From Ruegeria sp. SCSIO 43209 (GTDB lineage: Bacteria > Pseudomonadota > Alphaproteobacteria > Rhodobacterales > Rhodobacteraceae): a stretch of 64,000 nucleotides of DNA. The notes beneath the pieces are model-generated. The model saw only the letters and a list, made by a program, of their open reading frames with translations. It was not told the DNA's origin and did no database searches. The stretch is from contig NZ_CP065359.1 of the NCBI RefSeq assembly GCF_019904295.1, forward strand, positions 1,823,001 through 1,887,000. The letters are read 5' to 3'. Shown one piece after another: positions 44,615-53,580 of this stretch. A program made the position numbers and the translations under genes. The number at the start of each line of letters is the position of its first letter. Position 1 is the first letter of the stretch.

Positions 44615-45649
44615 TTATCCGTAACGATAGGGCCGCCCGGCCTTGAGCATTTCAGCGTTGTAGCGCTTGAAGATATCCACGACCTTTGCCTTGGTCTCGG
44701 ATTCCGCAGCAATTTCGTCCCAGAACTTAACAGCAGCTTCTTCAACCGTCGCCCACTCTTCATCCGGGATGGTCGTCAATTGCATCTTGGTACCGTTAAC
44801 CCGCAGGTTGGCCTCGCCGCCCCAATACCACCACTGGCGGTAGTAGTGCGACTGGTCACAGCAGACCTTGAACAGAGTTTGCAGATCTTCCGGCAGCTCG
44901 TTCCAGCGATCCATATTGGCAAAGAAGTGGCCGGCCCAGGCCCCCGAAATGTTGTTGGTTAGGAAGTAGTTAGTCACATCCGCCCAACCCACGGTGTAGT
45001 CTTCGGTGATGCCCGACCAGGCAATACCGTCCAACTCGCCGGTTTGAACTGCAACTTCGATGTCTTCCCACGGCAGCGTGACGGGAACAACGCCAAACTG
45101 GCTGAGGAACCGGCCTGCTGTCGGGAAGGTGAAGATGCGTTTGCCCTTCATATCCTCCAGCGAATTGATCGGATCCTTGGTCGCAAAGTGACACGGATCC
45201 CACGCGCCGGCGCTGATGTGTTTAACGCCAACCTTGGAATACTCTTCGTCCCAGATTTCGTTCAAGCCCCACTGGTTGAACAGCACCGGTACGTCCAGCG
45301 AATAGCGCGAAGCGAACGGGAAGTAGCCGCCGAAAACAGTGACTTCGGTGGGCGAGGCCATCGAGTCATCATCCGATTGAACCGCGTCGATGGTTCCCTT
45401 CTGCATAGCGCGGAACAGCTCTCCGGTCGGGACCAGTTGATCGGCGTAGAACAGCTCGATCTGCATACGGTCACCGGCGATCTGGTTGAACATCTTGATA
45501 GCCGGGTCGATCACATGCTCGGCCAGTGCAGGACCGGCATAGGTCTGCATCCGCCATGTGATCGTGCTTTGCGCCAGTGCAGGCGTTGCCAAAGGTGCCG
45601 CCGCAACCCCTACCCCCGCAGTTTTCAGAAACTTACGTCTTGTCGTCAT
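44615..45649 (-). CDS. TRAP transporter solute-binding protein (DctP family)
   Basis: A 344-residue periplasmic binding protein with a twin-arginine type leader (TTRRKFLKTAG, cleavage near ALA). The mature sequence has the DctP-fold features: LFYADQLVPTGELFRAMQKGTIDAV, GKRIFTFPTAGRFLSQFG and LDGIAWSGITEDYTVGWADV. Substrate is not evident; a TRAP system usually imports organic acids, amino acids or compatible solutes. A GAGAGGA SD sequence precedes the ATG. It follows the two TRAP membrane genes. Confidence 0.93.
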   Translation of the reverse strand: MTTRRKFLKTAGVGVAAAPLATPALAQSTITWRMQTYAGPALAEHVIDPAIKMFNQIAGDRMQIELFYADQLVPTGELFRAMQKGTIDAVQSDDDSMASPTEVTVFGGYFPFASRYSLDVPVLFNQWGLNEIWDEEYSKVGVKHISAGAWDPCHFATKDPINSLEDMKGKRIFTFPTAGRFLSQFGVVPVTLPWEDIEVAVQTGELDGIAWSGITEDYTVGWADVTNYFLTNNISGAWAGHFFANMDRWNELPEDLQTLFKVCCDQSHYYRQWWYWGGEANLRVNGTKMQLTTIPDEEWATVEEAAVKFWDEIAAESETKAKVVDIFKRYNAEMLKAGRPYRYG

Positions 45650-45700
45650 GTCAATTTCCTCTCCGTTTAAGTTTGGGTGCCCGTGTGTCGGGCCTTCTGG

Positions 45701-47020
45701 TTAATTTCCGTAAACATACCCGGGCAGCCACAAGGCGATCTCGGGGAATATCATGATTATTGCGAGCGCCAGGATCATCACCCCGACAAAGGGCACGATT
45801 GAGCGGTAAATGTCCCGCAGGCTGATTTCTGGTGGAGCCATTGCGCGCATCAGGAACAGGTTGTAGCCGAAAGGCGGCGTCATATACGCGATCTGGGTGG
45901 TGATGGTGTAAAGTACACCGTACCAGATCAGATCGAAACCAAGCGCCCCCACGAGCGGCACATAGAGCGGCGCCACGATGACGAGCATTGCGGTATCGTC
46001 CAGGAACGTGCCCATGATGATAAAGCTGAGCTGCATCAGGATCAGGATCAGCCACGGTGACAGCCCCAACTGCTCGGTGAACAGGTTCTCGATGGCCTTG
46101 ACCGCGCCCAGCCCGTCAAACACCGCGCCGAAGCCCAGCGCCGCAAGGATGATCCACATGAACATGCACGAGATGGCCAATGTTTGCTTGGTACAATCCT
46201 CGAAAATCTTCCACGTCATCCGACGTTTGAGGACTGACGCCACAAGCGCCGCCAACGCTCCGATGGCCGAACTTTCTACCAATGAGGTCCAACCATTCAC
46301 GAACGGCAGCATCATCGCAGCGAAAATCATCAATGGCAGTGCCCCGGCCCAGAGCAGACGGAGTTTCTCGGACCTTGGGACCTCGTGCGCGTCTTCCATC
46401 GCTGGTCCCAGATGCGGCTGAAGCCGGCAACGAATCCAGATGTAGAGGATGAACAAAGACGCCATCAGCAGCCCCGGCACAATGCCTGCCAGCCAAAGTT
46501 GACCGACGGGTTGCCGCGCGATCATGGCATAAAGCACCAGAACTACCGAGGGCGGCACAAGAATGCCCAAGCTCGACCCGGCCTGAATGACCCCCGTCAC
46601 CATGGTCTTGTCGTATCCGCGCCGCAGCAGTTCAGGCAGCGCAATCGTCGCCCCGATGGCCATACCTGCCACGCTGAGCCCGTTCATGGCCGAGACCAGC
46701 ACCATCAGACCGATGGTGCCGATGGCAAGCCCACCGTTCACCGGCCCCATCCAGACGTGGAACATGCGATAGAGGTCATCGGCCAGACGACTTTCGCTCA
46801 GGACATAGCCCATGAAGATGAACATCGGCAGGGTCAGCAGCGGGTACCATTTCATCAGCTTCATCGCCGCCGAAAACGGAATGTCCTGCCCGCCTGTCCC
46901 CCAGAGCGCCAGTGCCGCAATGGCTGCGACGGCACCAATTGCACCAAAGACGCGCTGCCCGGTGAACAGCATCAGCATCATCGAAGCGAACATGAAGATT
47001 GCGATAAATTCCTGGCTCAT
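45701..47020 (-). CDS. TRAP transporter large permease (DctM family)
   Basis: A 439-residue inner-membrane protein with about 12 helices, including the DctM motif region LFIFMGYVLSESRLADDLYRMF and VIQAGSSLGILVPPSVVLVLYA. It moves the solute with Na+ or H+ flux together with the small subunit. The ATG at 47020 overlaps the DctQ stop (ATGA). The upstream extension of the open frame is antisense-like and not used. Confidence 0.95.
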   Translation of the reverse strand: MSQEFIAIFMFASMMLMLFTGQRVFGAIGAVAAIAALALWGTGGQDIPFSAAMKLMKWYPLLTLPMFIFMGYVLSESRLADDLYRMFHVWMGPVNGGLAIGTIGLMVLVSAMNGLSVAGMAIGATIALPELLRRGYDKTMVTGVIQAGSSLGILVPPSVVLVLYAMIARQPVGQLWLAGIVPGLLMASLFILYIWIRCRLQPHLGPAMEDAHEVPRSEKLRLLWAGALPLMIFAAMMLPFVNGWTSLVESSAIGALAALVASVLKRRMTWKIFEDCTKQTLAISCMFMWIILAALGFGAVFDGLGAVKAIENLFTEQLGLSPWLILILMQLSFIIMGTFLDDTAMLVIVAPLYVPLVGALGFDLIWYGVLYTITTQIAYMTPPFGYNLFLMRAMAPPEISLRDIYRSIVPFVGVMILALAIIMIFPEIALWLPGYVYGN

Positions 47021-47601
47021 GCCCGCGCTGCCCCGATCTCTTGCCCGTTGATCCGCGCAATGTCTTTGAAAAATTCTGATATCGCCTGCAGCAGCATCAG
47101 GAAGAAGCCGAAGACCATGATCGCCTTGACCGGCCAGATGTATGGTCGCCACGCAGTGGAGGATCGTTCTAGCCGTCCGACTTCTTCGCTGCCGGTCAGA
47201 AGGCCTGTGAAATAGGCGACAGGCTCATCACCCCAATAGCCCAGGCTGTACGCCGTGGATCCAAGCCCACCGTAGAACAGTACACCCAGATAAAGGATCA
47301 GCAGCAGCACCGTGAAGGCATCGAACCAGGCTTTCCTGCGATGGCTCCAATTATGGTAAAACAGATCCATCCGCACGTTCGAACCCAGTTGGATCGAATA
47401 CGGCCCCCCCATGATGTAATAAGTCACCATCGCAAACTGCGCCATTTCTAGCGTCCAGAGCGAAGGCAGAAAGAAGGTCTTCGAGATCGAGGACCACAGC
47501 AGGATACCCATCATCACGAACAGGCCCCACATCATGACCCGCCCGATCCGGTAGTTCACCGCATCGACCACACGCACATATGCTGACATTGCCTTGATCA
47601 T
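47017..47601 (-). CDS. TRAP transporter small permease (DctQ family)
   Basis: A 194-residue protein with four hydrophobic helices, the usual DctQ layout (first near residues 23-45, last near 160-180). It pairs with DctM and is coupled to it by ATGA overlap. Its own start overlaps the stop of the amidohydrolase gene by four bases, indicating that the amidohydrolase and the transporter are made from one transcript. Confidence 0.92.
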   Translation of the reverse strand: MIKAMSAYVRVVDAVNYRIGRVMMWGLFVMMGILLWSSISKTFFLPSLWTLEMAQFAMVTYYIMGGPYSIQLGSNVRMDLFYHNWSHRRKAWFDAFTVLLLILYLGVLFYGGLGSTAYSLGYWGDEPVAYFTGLLTGSEEVGRLERSSTAWRPYIWPVKAIMVFGFFLMLLQAISEFFKDIARINGQEIGAARA

Positions 47602-48389
47602 TCGCCCACCCCGCTACAGAACGGAGCAATGGTACGATTGATCCACGGGGCCAGACAATCGGCCATGACCCGCTGCTGCTCGGCTGTCTGAATCAGATCA
47701 TTCCGGATCTCGATCATGACGTTCAACAATCCGTTGGGCGCTGCGTGAAGATCCAAAGTGTGCGCCACCCCGTCTGCCGCCGAATAGGGTTCGTTCAATC
47801 GAGTAACCAGGGGCAGCTCGTGCGCGGCGCTGGCCAACATCGCCTTGGCAAAGCGGGCGTCCTGGCCATGCAGCAAACCAAGCTCAACATCGCGCGGTGT
47901 TCCGCGGTATATCGGCGTGAAACTATGAACCGTCACCATGAGTTTTAGCGTGCGGTGATGACGGATCAGAACATCCTCTAGCCCTTGGCAAAACGGCACG
48001 TATACGCCTTCAATCCGCTGCTGACGCGCATTGGCGCTCAGTTCAAGGTTCGCCGGGATCGGTGTGTCTTCACTGCATTCCGGCATAGCATCGGGGGCTT
48101 CGGGAGGGCGGTTGCAGTCATAAACCAGCCTCGACACCCCGCCATGCACCAGCACGCCGTTCAACTGCTGGGCCAGTGCCTGTGCAACCGGCAGCGCGCC
48201 CGGGTCCCACGCGATATGGCTGCGCAGTGCCTCGGCACTTAGCCCCATGTCCCCCAGTCCGTCCGGGATACGATGCGAGGCGTGTTCGCACACCACCACA
48301 ACCGAAGGCTCTTCCGGCGCGTCGTCGATGTGAACGACGGGACCGAAATCAGGCTGAGCAGAGGTGAGAGTGGCGCTACGTGATTCCAT
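47598..48389 (-). CDS. N-formylglutamate amidohydrolase family protein
   Basis: 263 residues of the FGase family (HutG-like zinc amidohydrolase). Likely metal ligands and active-site residues are in CEHASHRIP (about 34-42), VYDCNRP and TVHSFTP. Classical members hydrolyse N-formylglutamate in histidine catabolism, but no hut genes are here. It is first in the minus-strand unit with a TRAP importer and a gamma-glutamyl ligase, so hydrolysis of a gamma- or N-acyl-glutamate is plausible. No clear SD sequence precedes the ATG; the upstream palindrome lies right against it. Confidence 0.85.
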   Translation of the reverse strand: MESRSATLTSAQPDFGPVVHIDDAPEEPSVVVVCEHASHRIPDGLGDMGLSAEALRSHIAWDPGALPVAQALAQQLNGVLVHGGVSRLVYDCNRPPEAPDAMPECSEDTPIPANLELSANARQQRIEGVYVPFCQGLEDVLIRHHRTLKLMVTVHSFTPIYRGTPRDVELGLLHGQDARFAKAMLASAAHELPLVTRLNEPYSAADGVAHTLDLHAAPNGLLNVMIEIRNDLIQTAEQQRVMADCLAPWINRTIAPFCSGVGE

Positions 48390-48390
48390 T

Positions 48391-48404
48391 TGGAAAAAAT
48401 TCCA
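48391..48404. promoter_or_regulatory. Inverted repeat TGGAA-N4-TTCCA, candidate RpiR operator
   Basis: TGGAAAAAATTCCA abuts the amidohydrolase start codon. Related half-sites (AAATTTCC at about 48427, AAAATTCC at 48440 and AAATTTTCCAC at 48468) follow in the 120-base region shared with the RpiR gene, as expected for a cluster of binding sites. The RpiR protein is the obvious candidate to bind. Confidence 0.5.
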
Positions 48405-48511
48405 CAGAGGTTCTTAACCTGTCAATAAATTTCCTGTATAAAATTCCCCAAGTCAGATTGCATTGTCAAATTTTCCACATAAACATGGGTAGAAAGGGAA
48501 AGGAGTATTCC

Positions 48512-49381
48512 GTGCGAGTGACAGAAAGGCTCCTTGCGCATCGCGAAATGATGACACCGACCGAGCGGCAGTTGGTCAACGTGCTGCTGGATGATTACCC
48601 CATGGCAGGGCTTGGCAGCATTACCGAGCTGGCCAGTATCGCCTCGGTTTCCACCGCCACGGTTGCGCGGATGCTTCAGAAAACCGGCTTTGATGGCTAT
48701 CCGCAGTTTCAGTCCGCGATACGTAGCGAAGTGAAAGAGATGATCTCGGGGCCCGTCGCCAAACGGGATGTCTGGCAGAATGACTTACCTGAAGAACACA
48801 TTCTCAACCGCTACTCCCGCCAAGCGCTTGAGAACCAGCGGCGTTCGATTGATGAGGTCGACCCGGATGAGTTTGACAGTTTCTGCCGTATGCTTTGCGA
48901 TCCCAAACGGCGTGTTTTCATCACCGGCGGACGCATAACCGGGACCCTGGCGCAATATCTCTACCTCCACCTGCAGATGATCCGTCCTGATGTGAAGCTG
49001 CTGTCAGATGCAGCGTCGTGGACTCACGATCTGCTCGAAGTGCGCGAAGGCGACGTGCTGGTGGCCTTGGATGTGCGGCGTTATGAGAACACTACTTTGT
49101 TGATCGGGCAGCTTTGCCATGAACGCGGGGCCGAGGTTGTCCTGCTGACGGATCAATGGCGATCCCCCATCCACCGGCTGGCGAAACACACCTTTGCGGT
49201 AAGGATCGCAGTGCCTTCGGCATGGGATTCCATGACTTCGCTAATGGTGCTATTGGAATGCGCGATTGCCGAAATGCAGGAACGTCTCTGGGACAGTGTC
49301 AAGCAGCGCACGGACGAGTTAGAGCAGGCCTTTGACCGGACGAAGCTGTTTCGCAAGTTCGGCCAAAGCTCGGGGTCCTGA
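48512..49381 (+). CDS. RpiR family transcriptional regulator
   Basis: A 289-residue regulator: an N-terminal HTH_6 (MTPTERQLVNVLLDDYPMAG and IASVSTATVARMLQKTGFDGYP, residues about 12-65) followed by a SIS domain (RVFITGGRITGTLAQYLYLH onwards). SIS domains bind phosphosugars or other acids. GTG at 48512 is chosen because AAGGAG lies seven bases before it; ATG at 48485 is closer to the operator cluster and has no SD sequence. It is divergent from the catabolic unit and is the likely local regulator. Confidence 0.9.
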   Translation: MRVTERLLAHREMMTPTERQLVNVLLDDYPMAGLGSITELASIASVSTATVARMLQKTGFDGYPQFQSAIRSEVKEMISGPVAKRDVWQNDLPEEHILNRYSRQALENQRRSIDEVDPDEFDSFCRMLCDPKRRVFITGGRITGTLAQYLYLHLQMIRPDVKLLSDAASWTHDLLEVREGDVLVALDVRRYENTTLLIGQLCHERGAEVVLLTDQWRSPIHRLAKHTFAVRIAVPSAWDSMTSLMVLLECAIAEMQERLWDSVKQRTDELEQAFDRTKLFRKFGQSSGS

Positions 49382-49462
49382 CGTCAGGTAGCGACGTTTC
49401 ATAAGGTACAACTGCGCGTGAGCCCTGTTGTCAGACGCTGCGCAGACCGTACACTCCAGCGT

Positions 49463-50350
49463 ATGACATTCATCGCTGAAAACCAATTACCTCTGCTGAT
49501 ACTGGCCTTTATGATCGGCCTGTTTGGCACAGGATTTCTGTTCCGCAAACCTGCAGGGCATCGGGCGTGGAAACTGGCGGATCTGGTCTGGGTCGTATTG
49601 GGTGGGATCGGTGCGCTGGTCGCCGTGTTGGCCGGGCTTTACACCTCGGACAGTTCGCGGCTGGACCGGCAGATCGACGTTGCTTATGCCGCCACGCTTG
49701 CATTCGACCGTGATGCCGCGCGGTTTCGGCTGAGGTTCTGTGACCCCGCTTACGACCCGGATACAGCTGTTTTGTGCGAAAAGGTAGAGTTTCTGTCCGC
49801 CTCAACCGCAAGCAATGCCGATTTACCGTTGTTCATCGCGGTCACGAACGAAGTAGCCCCGCTTCAAGGCCTGCATTTTCTATTCGGCCGCACGTCGAGT
49901 GATGACATGGATGAGGCCCGCGAGATGGCCGCGAAAGCGGATGCCTTCAGCATCGATCAATTTCTCGTCTTCACATCTCTGGACGATGATACACAAACCG
50001 CAATTGACAACATGCGGCGCAAGGTGCCTGCGATTGCCGGTGATTATCTGATCCTGGCCCAAAGCTATGACGATCTGATCGAACAGGTCGGCAAGCTCAA
50101 GGATGAATGGGAATATCTGCAGGCGAATGCGCATATTTTGGTACTACAGATCATTGCCCTATGTCTGGTAAGCTTTGCTGCACCGTTCCGTCTGGGCAAA
50201 TCCATCGTTGAGCTACGCACAGCCTTCAACGCCGATACGACTGCGCCAGCAGATGCGGATCAGCCCCCAGAAAGTACCGCGCCAGAGTCCAAAGGTTCCG
50301 CGCGCCCCGCCGAAACCAACCCTGACGGATATAGCGTTCCGCACTCGTAA
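49463..50350 (+). CDS. Membrane protein of unknown function
   Basis: A 295-residue protein with two N-terminal hydrophobic helices (about 8-27 and 41-60), a soluble loop rich in Asp and Ala (65-215) and one more helix near 230-245, then a Pro/Ala/Ser-rich tail. No domain is recognised. Its last 125 bases overlap the convergent glycosyltransferase gene on the other strand, an exceptionally long overlap. The tail has low complexity and may be poorly conserved. Confidence 0.6.
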   Translation: MTFIAENQLPLLILAFMIGLFGTGFLFRKPAGHRAWKLADLVWVVLGGIGALVAVLAGLYTSDSSRLDRQIDVAYAATLAFDRDAARFRLRFCDPAYDPDTAVLCEKVEFLSASTASNADLPLFIAVTNEVAPLQGLHFLFGRTSSDDMDEAREMAAKADAFSIDQFLVFTSLDDDTQTAIDNMRRKVPAIAGDYLILAQSYDDLIEQVGKLKDEWEYLQANAHILVLQIIALCLVSFAAPFRLGKSIVELRTAFNADTTAPADADQPPESTAPESKGSARPAETNPDGYSVPHS

Positions 50351-50900
50351 CCGCGTCTGCTTTCAACAGCACCGGGCGCGGCAAAGCGCGGATCAAGGCG
50401 ACATCCTCCATCAGTGGCTGATCTGGGAATCCTCCGACAGAGTCATAATCCCTGCGGCGTACCAACAGCCCCTGATCGCCGTAGGGCAAACCAAACACTC
50501 TGCTACGCAGGTTGGCCCAACCGGCAACCCAGCGGGCACCAATCCCACTGACGCGAAACCGCAATCGGAAGGCTGCTGGTCTGTGCGAACGCAGATGCTC
50601 TGCCACGATGGCGCTCCAGCCTGACTGCAACTCGGTGTCGGCATGCAGGATTAGCAGCCAGTCGCCAGATGCTTTGGCACACCCCCTTTGCAACTGCCCT
50701 CCCCTTGACGCCGGGCCTGTTACGATCATGGCTCCGGCTTCATCCGCCATCTCAAGTGTTGGATCCTCTGAGCCGCCATCGGTCACGATTAACTCTCGGA
50801 TCAGGCCTGAATGAAGCCCTTCCATCAAAGCCTGCAGCGTTCCCAGCAGGGAATGCCCCGCGTTAAGGGTCGGAATCACAATGCTGATCGGGGCGGACAC
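50226..50900 (-). CDS. Family 2 glycosyltransferase (TIGR04283-like)
   Basis: 224 residues with a GT-A fold: SIVIPTLNAG, the ELIVTDGGSEDPT donor-site strand and the DxD-like HADTELQ (about 91-97); later RRDYDSVGGFPD and MEDVALI (the ED acid pair) follow the GT2 order. It resembles the TIGR04283 group, which includes arsenosugar-associated enzymes. The gene's 3' end overlaps the preceding hypothetical gene. It is divergent from ygfZ with a 73-base gap. Confidence 0.88.
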   Translation of the reverse strand: MSAPISIVIPTLNAGHSLLGTLQALMEGLHSGLIRELIVTDGGSEDPTLEMADEAGAMIVTGPASRGGQLQRGCAKASGDWLLILHADTELQSGWSAIVAEHLRSHRPAAFRLRFRVSGIGARWVAGWANLRSRVFGLPYGDQGLLVRRRDYDSVGGFPDQPLMEDVALIRALPRPVLLKADAVTSAERYIRQGWFRRGARNLWTLARYFLGADPHLLAQSYRR

Positions 50901-50973
50901 GTCTGAAACCCTCTGGTCATGGCAGCGCGATTTCCTATATCACGAAGCCAGACGAATTGACGAGGATCAACCC

Positions 50974-51711
50974 ATGTCCAATCGCCGCATTCTGCGCCTG
51001 ACCGGCAACGATACTGATAGCTTTCTGCAGGGGCTGATCACAAATGACGTGCAGCGGCTGGACGACGGGCTGGTCTACGCCGCCCTTCTGACCCCGCAGG
51101 GCAAGTACCTGGCTGACTTCTTTCTCAAACGAGACGGTGAGTCGGTGCTGCTGGATGTGACCGAAGTGCTGGCCGACGGGCTTGCCAAACGACTGACGAT
51201 GTACAAGCTGCGTGCAGATGTGACCATCGACCAGACCGACCTGAACGTACAACGCGGCACCGGCCCCGCGCCCGAAGGCGCCCTACCCGACCCGCGGCAT
51301 CCTGATCTGGGATGGCGCGCTTATTCTACCGCTCCGGAAGGTGATGACGGTACGGACTGGGATGCTATCCGCGTCCGTCACTGTATCCCCGAAACCAGCA
51401 TCGAACTGACGCCAGACAGCTATATTCTTGAGTCCGGGTTCGAGGCGCTGAATGGCTTGGACTTCAAGAAGGGCTGCTATGTCGGACAAGAGGTCACCGC
51501 GCGCATGAAGCACAAGACTGAGTTGCGCAAAGGTCTGCGCGTTGTCGAGATCGCGGGCACCGCTCCGGTCGGGACCGAGATTCACTCCAGTGGTAAACCC
51601 GCCGGGGTGTTGTTTACACAGTCTGGCGGAAAGGCGATCGCATACCTTCGGCTGGATCGCGCGGGGGACGAGATGCAGGCAGGTGGCGCGACGCTAAAAC
51701 TGCCAGGTTGA
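50974..51711 (+). CDS. ygfZ: Folate-binding Fe-S cluster assembly protein YgfZ
   Basis: A 245-residue GcvT-like protein that supports maturation of some Fe-S proteins. The hallmark KGCYVGQE (166-173) contains the required cysteine and is followed by the conserved TARMKHK. The ATG at 50974 has GAGGA upstream; the longer open frame to 50881 lies in the glycosyltransferase's divergent promoter. A single gene followed by the ABC membrane domain gene. Confidence 0.92.
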   Translation: MSNRRILRLTGNDTDSFLQGLITNDVQRLDDGLVYAALLTPQGKYLADFFLKRDGESVLLDVTEVLADGLAKRLTMYKLRADVTIDQTDLNVQRGTGPAPEGALPDPRHPDLGWRAYSTAPEGDDGTDWDAIRVRHCIPETSIELTPDSYILESGFEALNGLDFKKGCYVGQEVTARMKHKTELRKGLRVVEIAGTAPVGTEIHSSGKPAGVLFTQSGGKAIAYLRLDRAGDEMQAGGATLKLPG

Positions 51712-51817
51712 TTTTGTTGCTGAACCGGCACGCCCATTCTTTTGAAACTGTTTGCGTATTTGACGCGGCCGGGCCGCGCGGTATCACTGACTGCAATTGG
51801 CCTAACGGGATACGTGC

Positions 51818-52753
51818 ATGTTTCGCCTCTATACCGCGATATGGCGTGTCAGCGCCGGACGGCAAATCATCCTTATTCTGCTGTCATTGGCGGTGGCTGC
51901 GCTGGCGGCTGCTCCGCTTGAGTTCCAGCGCGACATCGTCAATCACCTGACATCTGATAGCATCGAAGTGGATCGCCTGCTGTTGCTGGGCGCCGGGATG
52001 ATGGGCGTCATCCTGTTGAGCCTTACGTTGAAATGGGTGCTCGGGTATCGCTCTGGAACGCTGGGCGAGGACATCATCCGACTGATCCGGGGACGGTTGC
52101 TTGCCCGATCAATCGATCTCAGCGAAGAGGGGCAAGACCTTCGTTCGGGCACGATGACAACGGCCGTATCTGCTGAGGCGGAAGAGCTGGGCAAGTTCGC
52201 AGGCGGTGCGTTTTCCGATCCTGTGGTGCAAATCGGCACATTGATCAGCGTAATCGGCTACATCTCTTCCACCCAACCGGGGCTGGGCTTGATCGCACTT
52301 TCCATGATCGTTCCGCAGATCATTATCGTTCTGGCCTCTCAGCGAAAAGTGAACATCTTCGTGGCCGAGCGTGTTCGAATCCTGCGCAGCGCGACCGACC
52401 GCTTGACGCACGAGGATATCGAGGCGGCATCGCGAGCGATTGAGAAACAGTTCGACGAGATATTCGAGACCCGCCGCAAGATGTTCATCTGGAAACTCTC
52501 GGCCAAGTTCCTGCTGAGTATCATCAATGGCGCAGGGACTGTTGGGATTCTGATGCTGGGCGGCTGGCTGGTGTTGCAGGGTAAAACCGATGTCGGCACC
52601 GTCGTGGCCGCGATAAGCGGTCTCGGACGCATTCAAGGCCCGACCGCTTTCTTGATCGCATTCTACCGACAGGTCAGCGCCAATCGCATCAAGTACGAAC
52701 TGATGCTGGAGCTGTTTGGAGATCATCCCGAGCGCTATCGCATTCGGACCTAA
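51818..52753 (+). CDS. ABC exporter-type transmembrane domain protein without an ATPase domain
   Basis: A 311-residue protein that resembles only the type 1 exporter membrane domain: six predicted helices, with the DIIRLIRGRLLARSIDLS region corresponding to the first coupling helix and the intracellular loops. It lacks Walker motifs and no ATPase gene is adjacent, so it is an orphan half-transporter. It must use a partner encoded elsewhere, or have lost transport. The C-terminus stops right after the last helix instead of continuing into an ATPase. A terminator follows. Confidence 0.7.
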   Translation: MFRLYTAIWRVSAGRQIILILLSLAVAALAAAPLEFQRDIVNHLTSDSIEVDRLLLLGAGMMGVILLSLTLKWVLGYRSGTLGEDIIRLIRGRLLARSIDLSEEGQDLRSGTMTTAVSAEAEELGKFAGGAFSDPVVQIGTLISVIGYISSTQPGLGLIALSMIVPQIIIVLASQRKVNIFVAERVRILRSATDRLTHEDIEAASRAIEKQFDEIFETRRKMFIWKLSAKFLLSIINGAGTVGILMLGGWLVLQGKTDVGTVVAAISGLGRIQGPTAFLIAFYRQVSANRIKYELMLELFGDHPERYRIRT

Positions 52754-52778
52754 AAAAGGGCCGCAGAGCGACCCTTTT
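52754..52778. terminator. Bidirectional terminator hairpin between the ABC domain gene and efp
   Basis: AAAAGGG and CCCTTTT flank an imperfect CCGCAGAGCGA apex. The stem is AAAAGGG/CCCTTTT plus two CG pairs. The A and T runs at its two sides suit termination on both strands of the convergent genes. Confidence 0.65.
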
Positions 52779-52797
52779 GCACCGAACTATCGTCCGC

Positions 52798-53361
52798 TTA
52801 CGCGCGTTCGGAATACTCCATGGTCTCGGTATTCACTACGATCATCTCATCCTGCCCGATAAAAGGCGGCACCATGACCTTGACGCCATTGTCCAGAACC
52901 GCTGGCTTAAACGAGTTCGCCGCAGTCTGACCCTTCACAACCGGCTCGGTCTCGACGATCTTGCAGGTCACTTTTTGGGGCAGCGTGGCGTTCAGCGCCT
53001 CGCTTTCGTAAAACTCCACAACGATAGTCATGCCGTCCTGCAGAAACGGGCGGCGCTCACCCAGCAGTTCCGAAGGTAGTTCGATCTGCTCGTAGGTCTC
53101 GGAATCCATGAACACCAGCATGCCATCGGATTCGTACAGGAACTGCTGATCCTTCTGCTCAAGGCGCACGCGTTCGACTTTGTCGGCCGAACGGAAGCGT
53201 TCGTTCAGCTTTGAGCCATTGCGCAGGTTGCGCAGCTCGACCTGGGCAAAAGCTCCGCCTTTGCCGGGCTTTACGTGATCCACTTTGACCGCCGCCCACA
53301 GTCCGTCATTATGCTCAAGCACATTGCCGGGGCGAATTTCGTTCCCATTTATCTTGGGCAT
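52798..53361 (-). CDS. efp: Elongation factor P
   Basis: Relieves ribosome stalling at polyproline. 187 residues in three domains, with the exposed loop KPGKGGA (31-37) carrying the residue Lys34 that is modified or contacts the P-site tRNA in other bacteria. The ATG at 53361 is within a run of small overlapping reading frames described in the findings. It is convergent with the ABC membrane domain gene, separated by a terminator. Confidence 0.96.
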   Translation of the reverse strand: MPKINGNEIRPGNVLEHNDGLWAAVKVDHVKPGKGGAFAQVELRNLRNGSKLNERFRSADKVERVRLEQKDQQFLYESDGMLVFMDSETYEQIELPSELLGERRPFLQDGMTIVVEFYESEALNATLPQKVTCKIVETEPVVKGQTAANSFKPAVLDNGVKVMVPPFIGQDEMIVVNTETMEYSERA

Positions 53362-53495
53362 GACTTAAATCCTTCACAAACGGTTGATGCGTCAGTTCTC
53401 GTCCCTATATCTGGCGTGACCACACCTGACAAGACAACGAAACCTAGTGCTGCACCTGCAGCGAGCCATGCAAATGACGCAACGCAACTATGCAT
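53349..53495 (-). CDS. Possible small membrane peptide gene overlapping the efp start
   Basis: A 48-residue frame starting at ATG 53495 and ending inside the first codons of efp. It has one hydrophobic helix (about residues 5-26: [19 protein letters not shown]) and two late cysteines. It directly follows the stop of another frame with a membrane-like end (53497), one base apart. No homologue is known to me; this may be chance. Confidence 0.25.
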   Translation of the reverse strand: MHSCVASFAWLAAGAALGFVVLSGVVTPDIGTRTDASTVCEGFKSCPR

Positions 53496-53580
53496 TTTAG
53501 GTGTATCCGAATCGCATGTAATAGGTCATAAGGACCGTCACGCCGAAAATTGCAAGAGCAAGAAAAACAGGAAAGACGAG

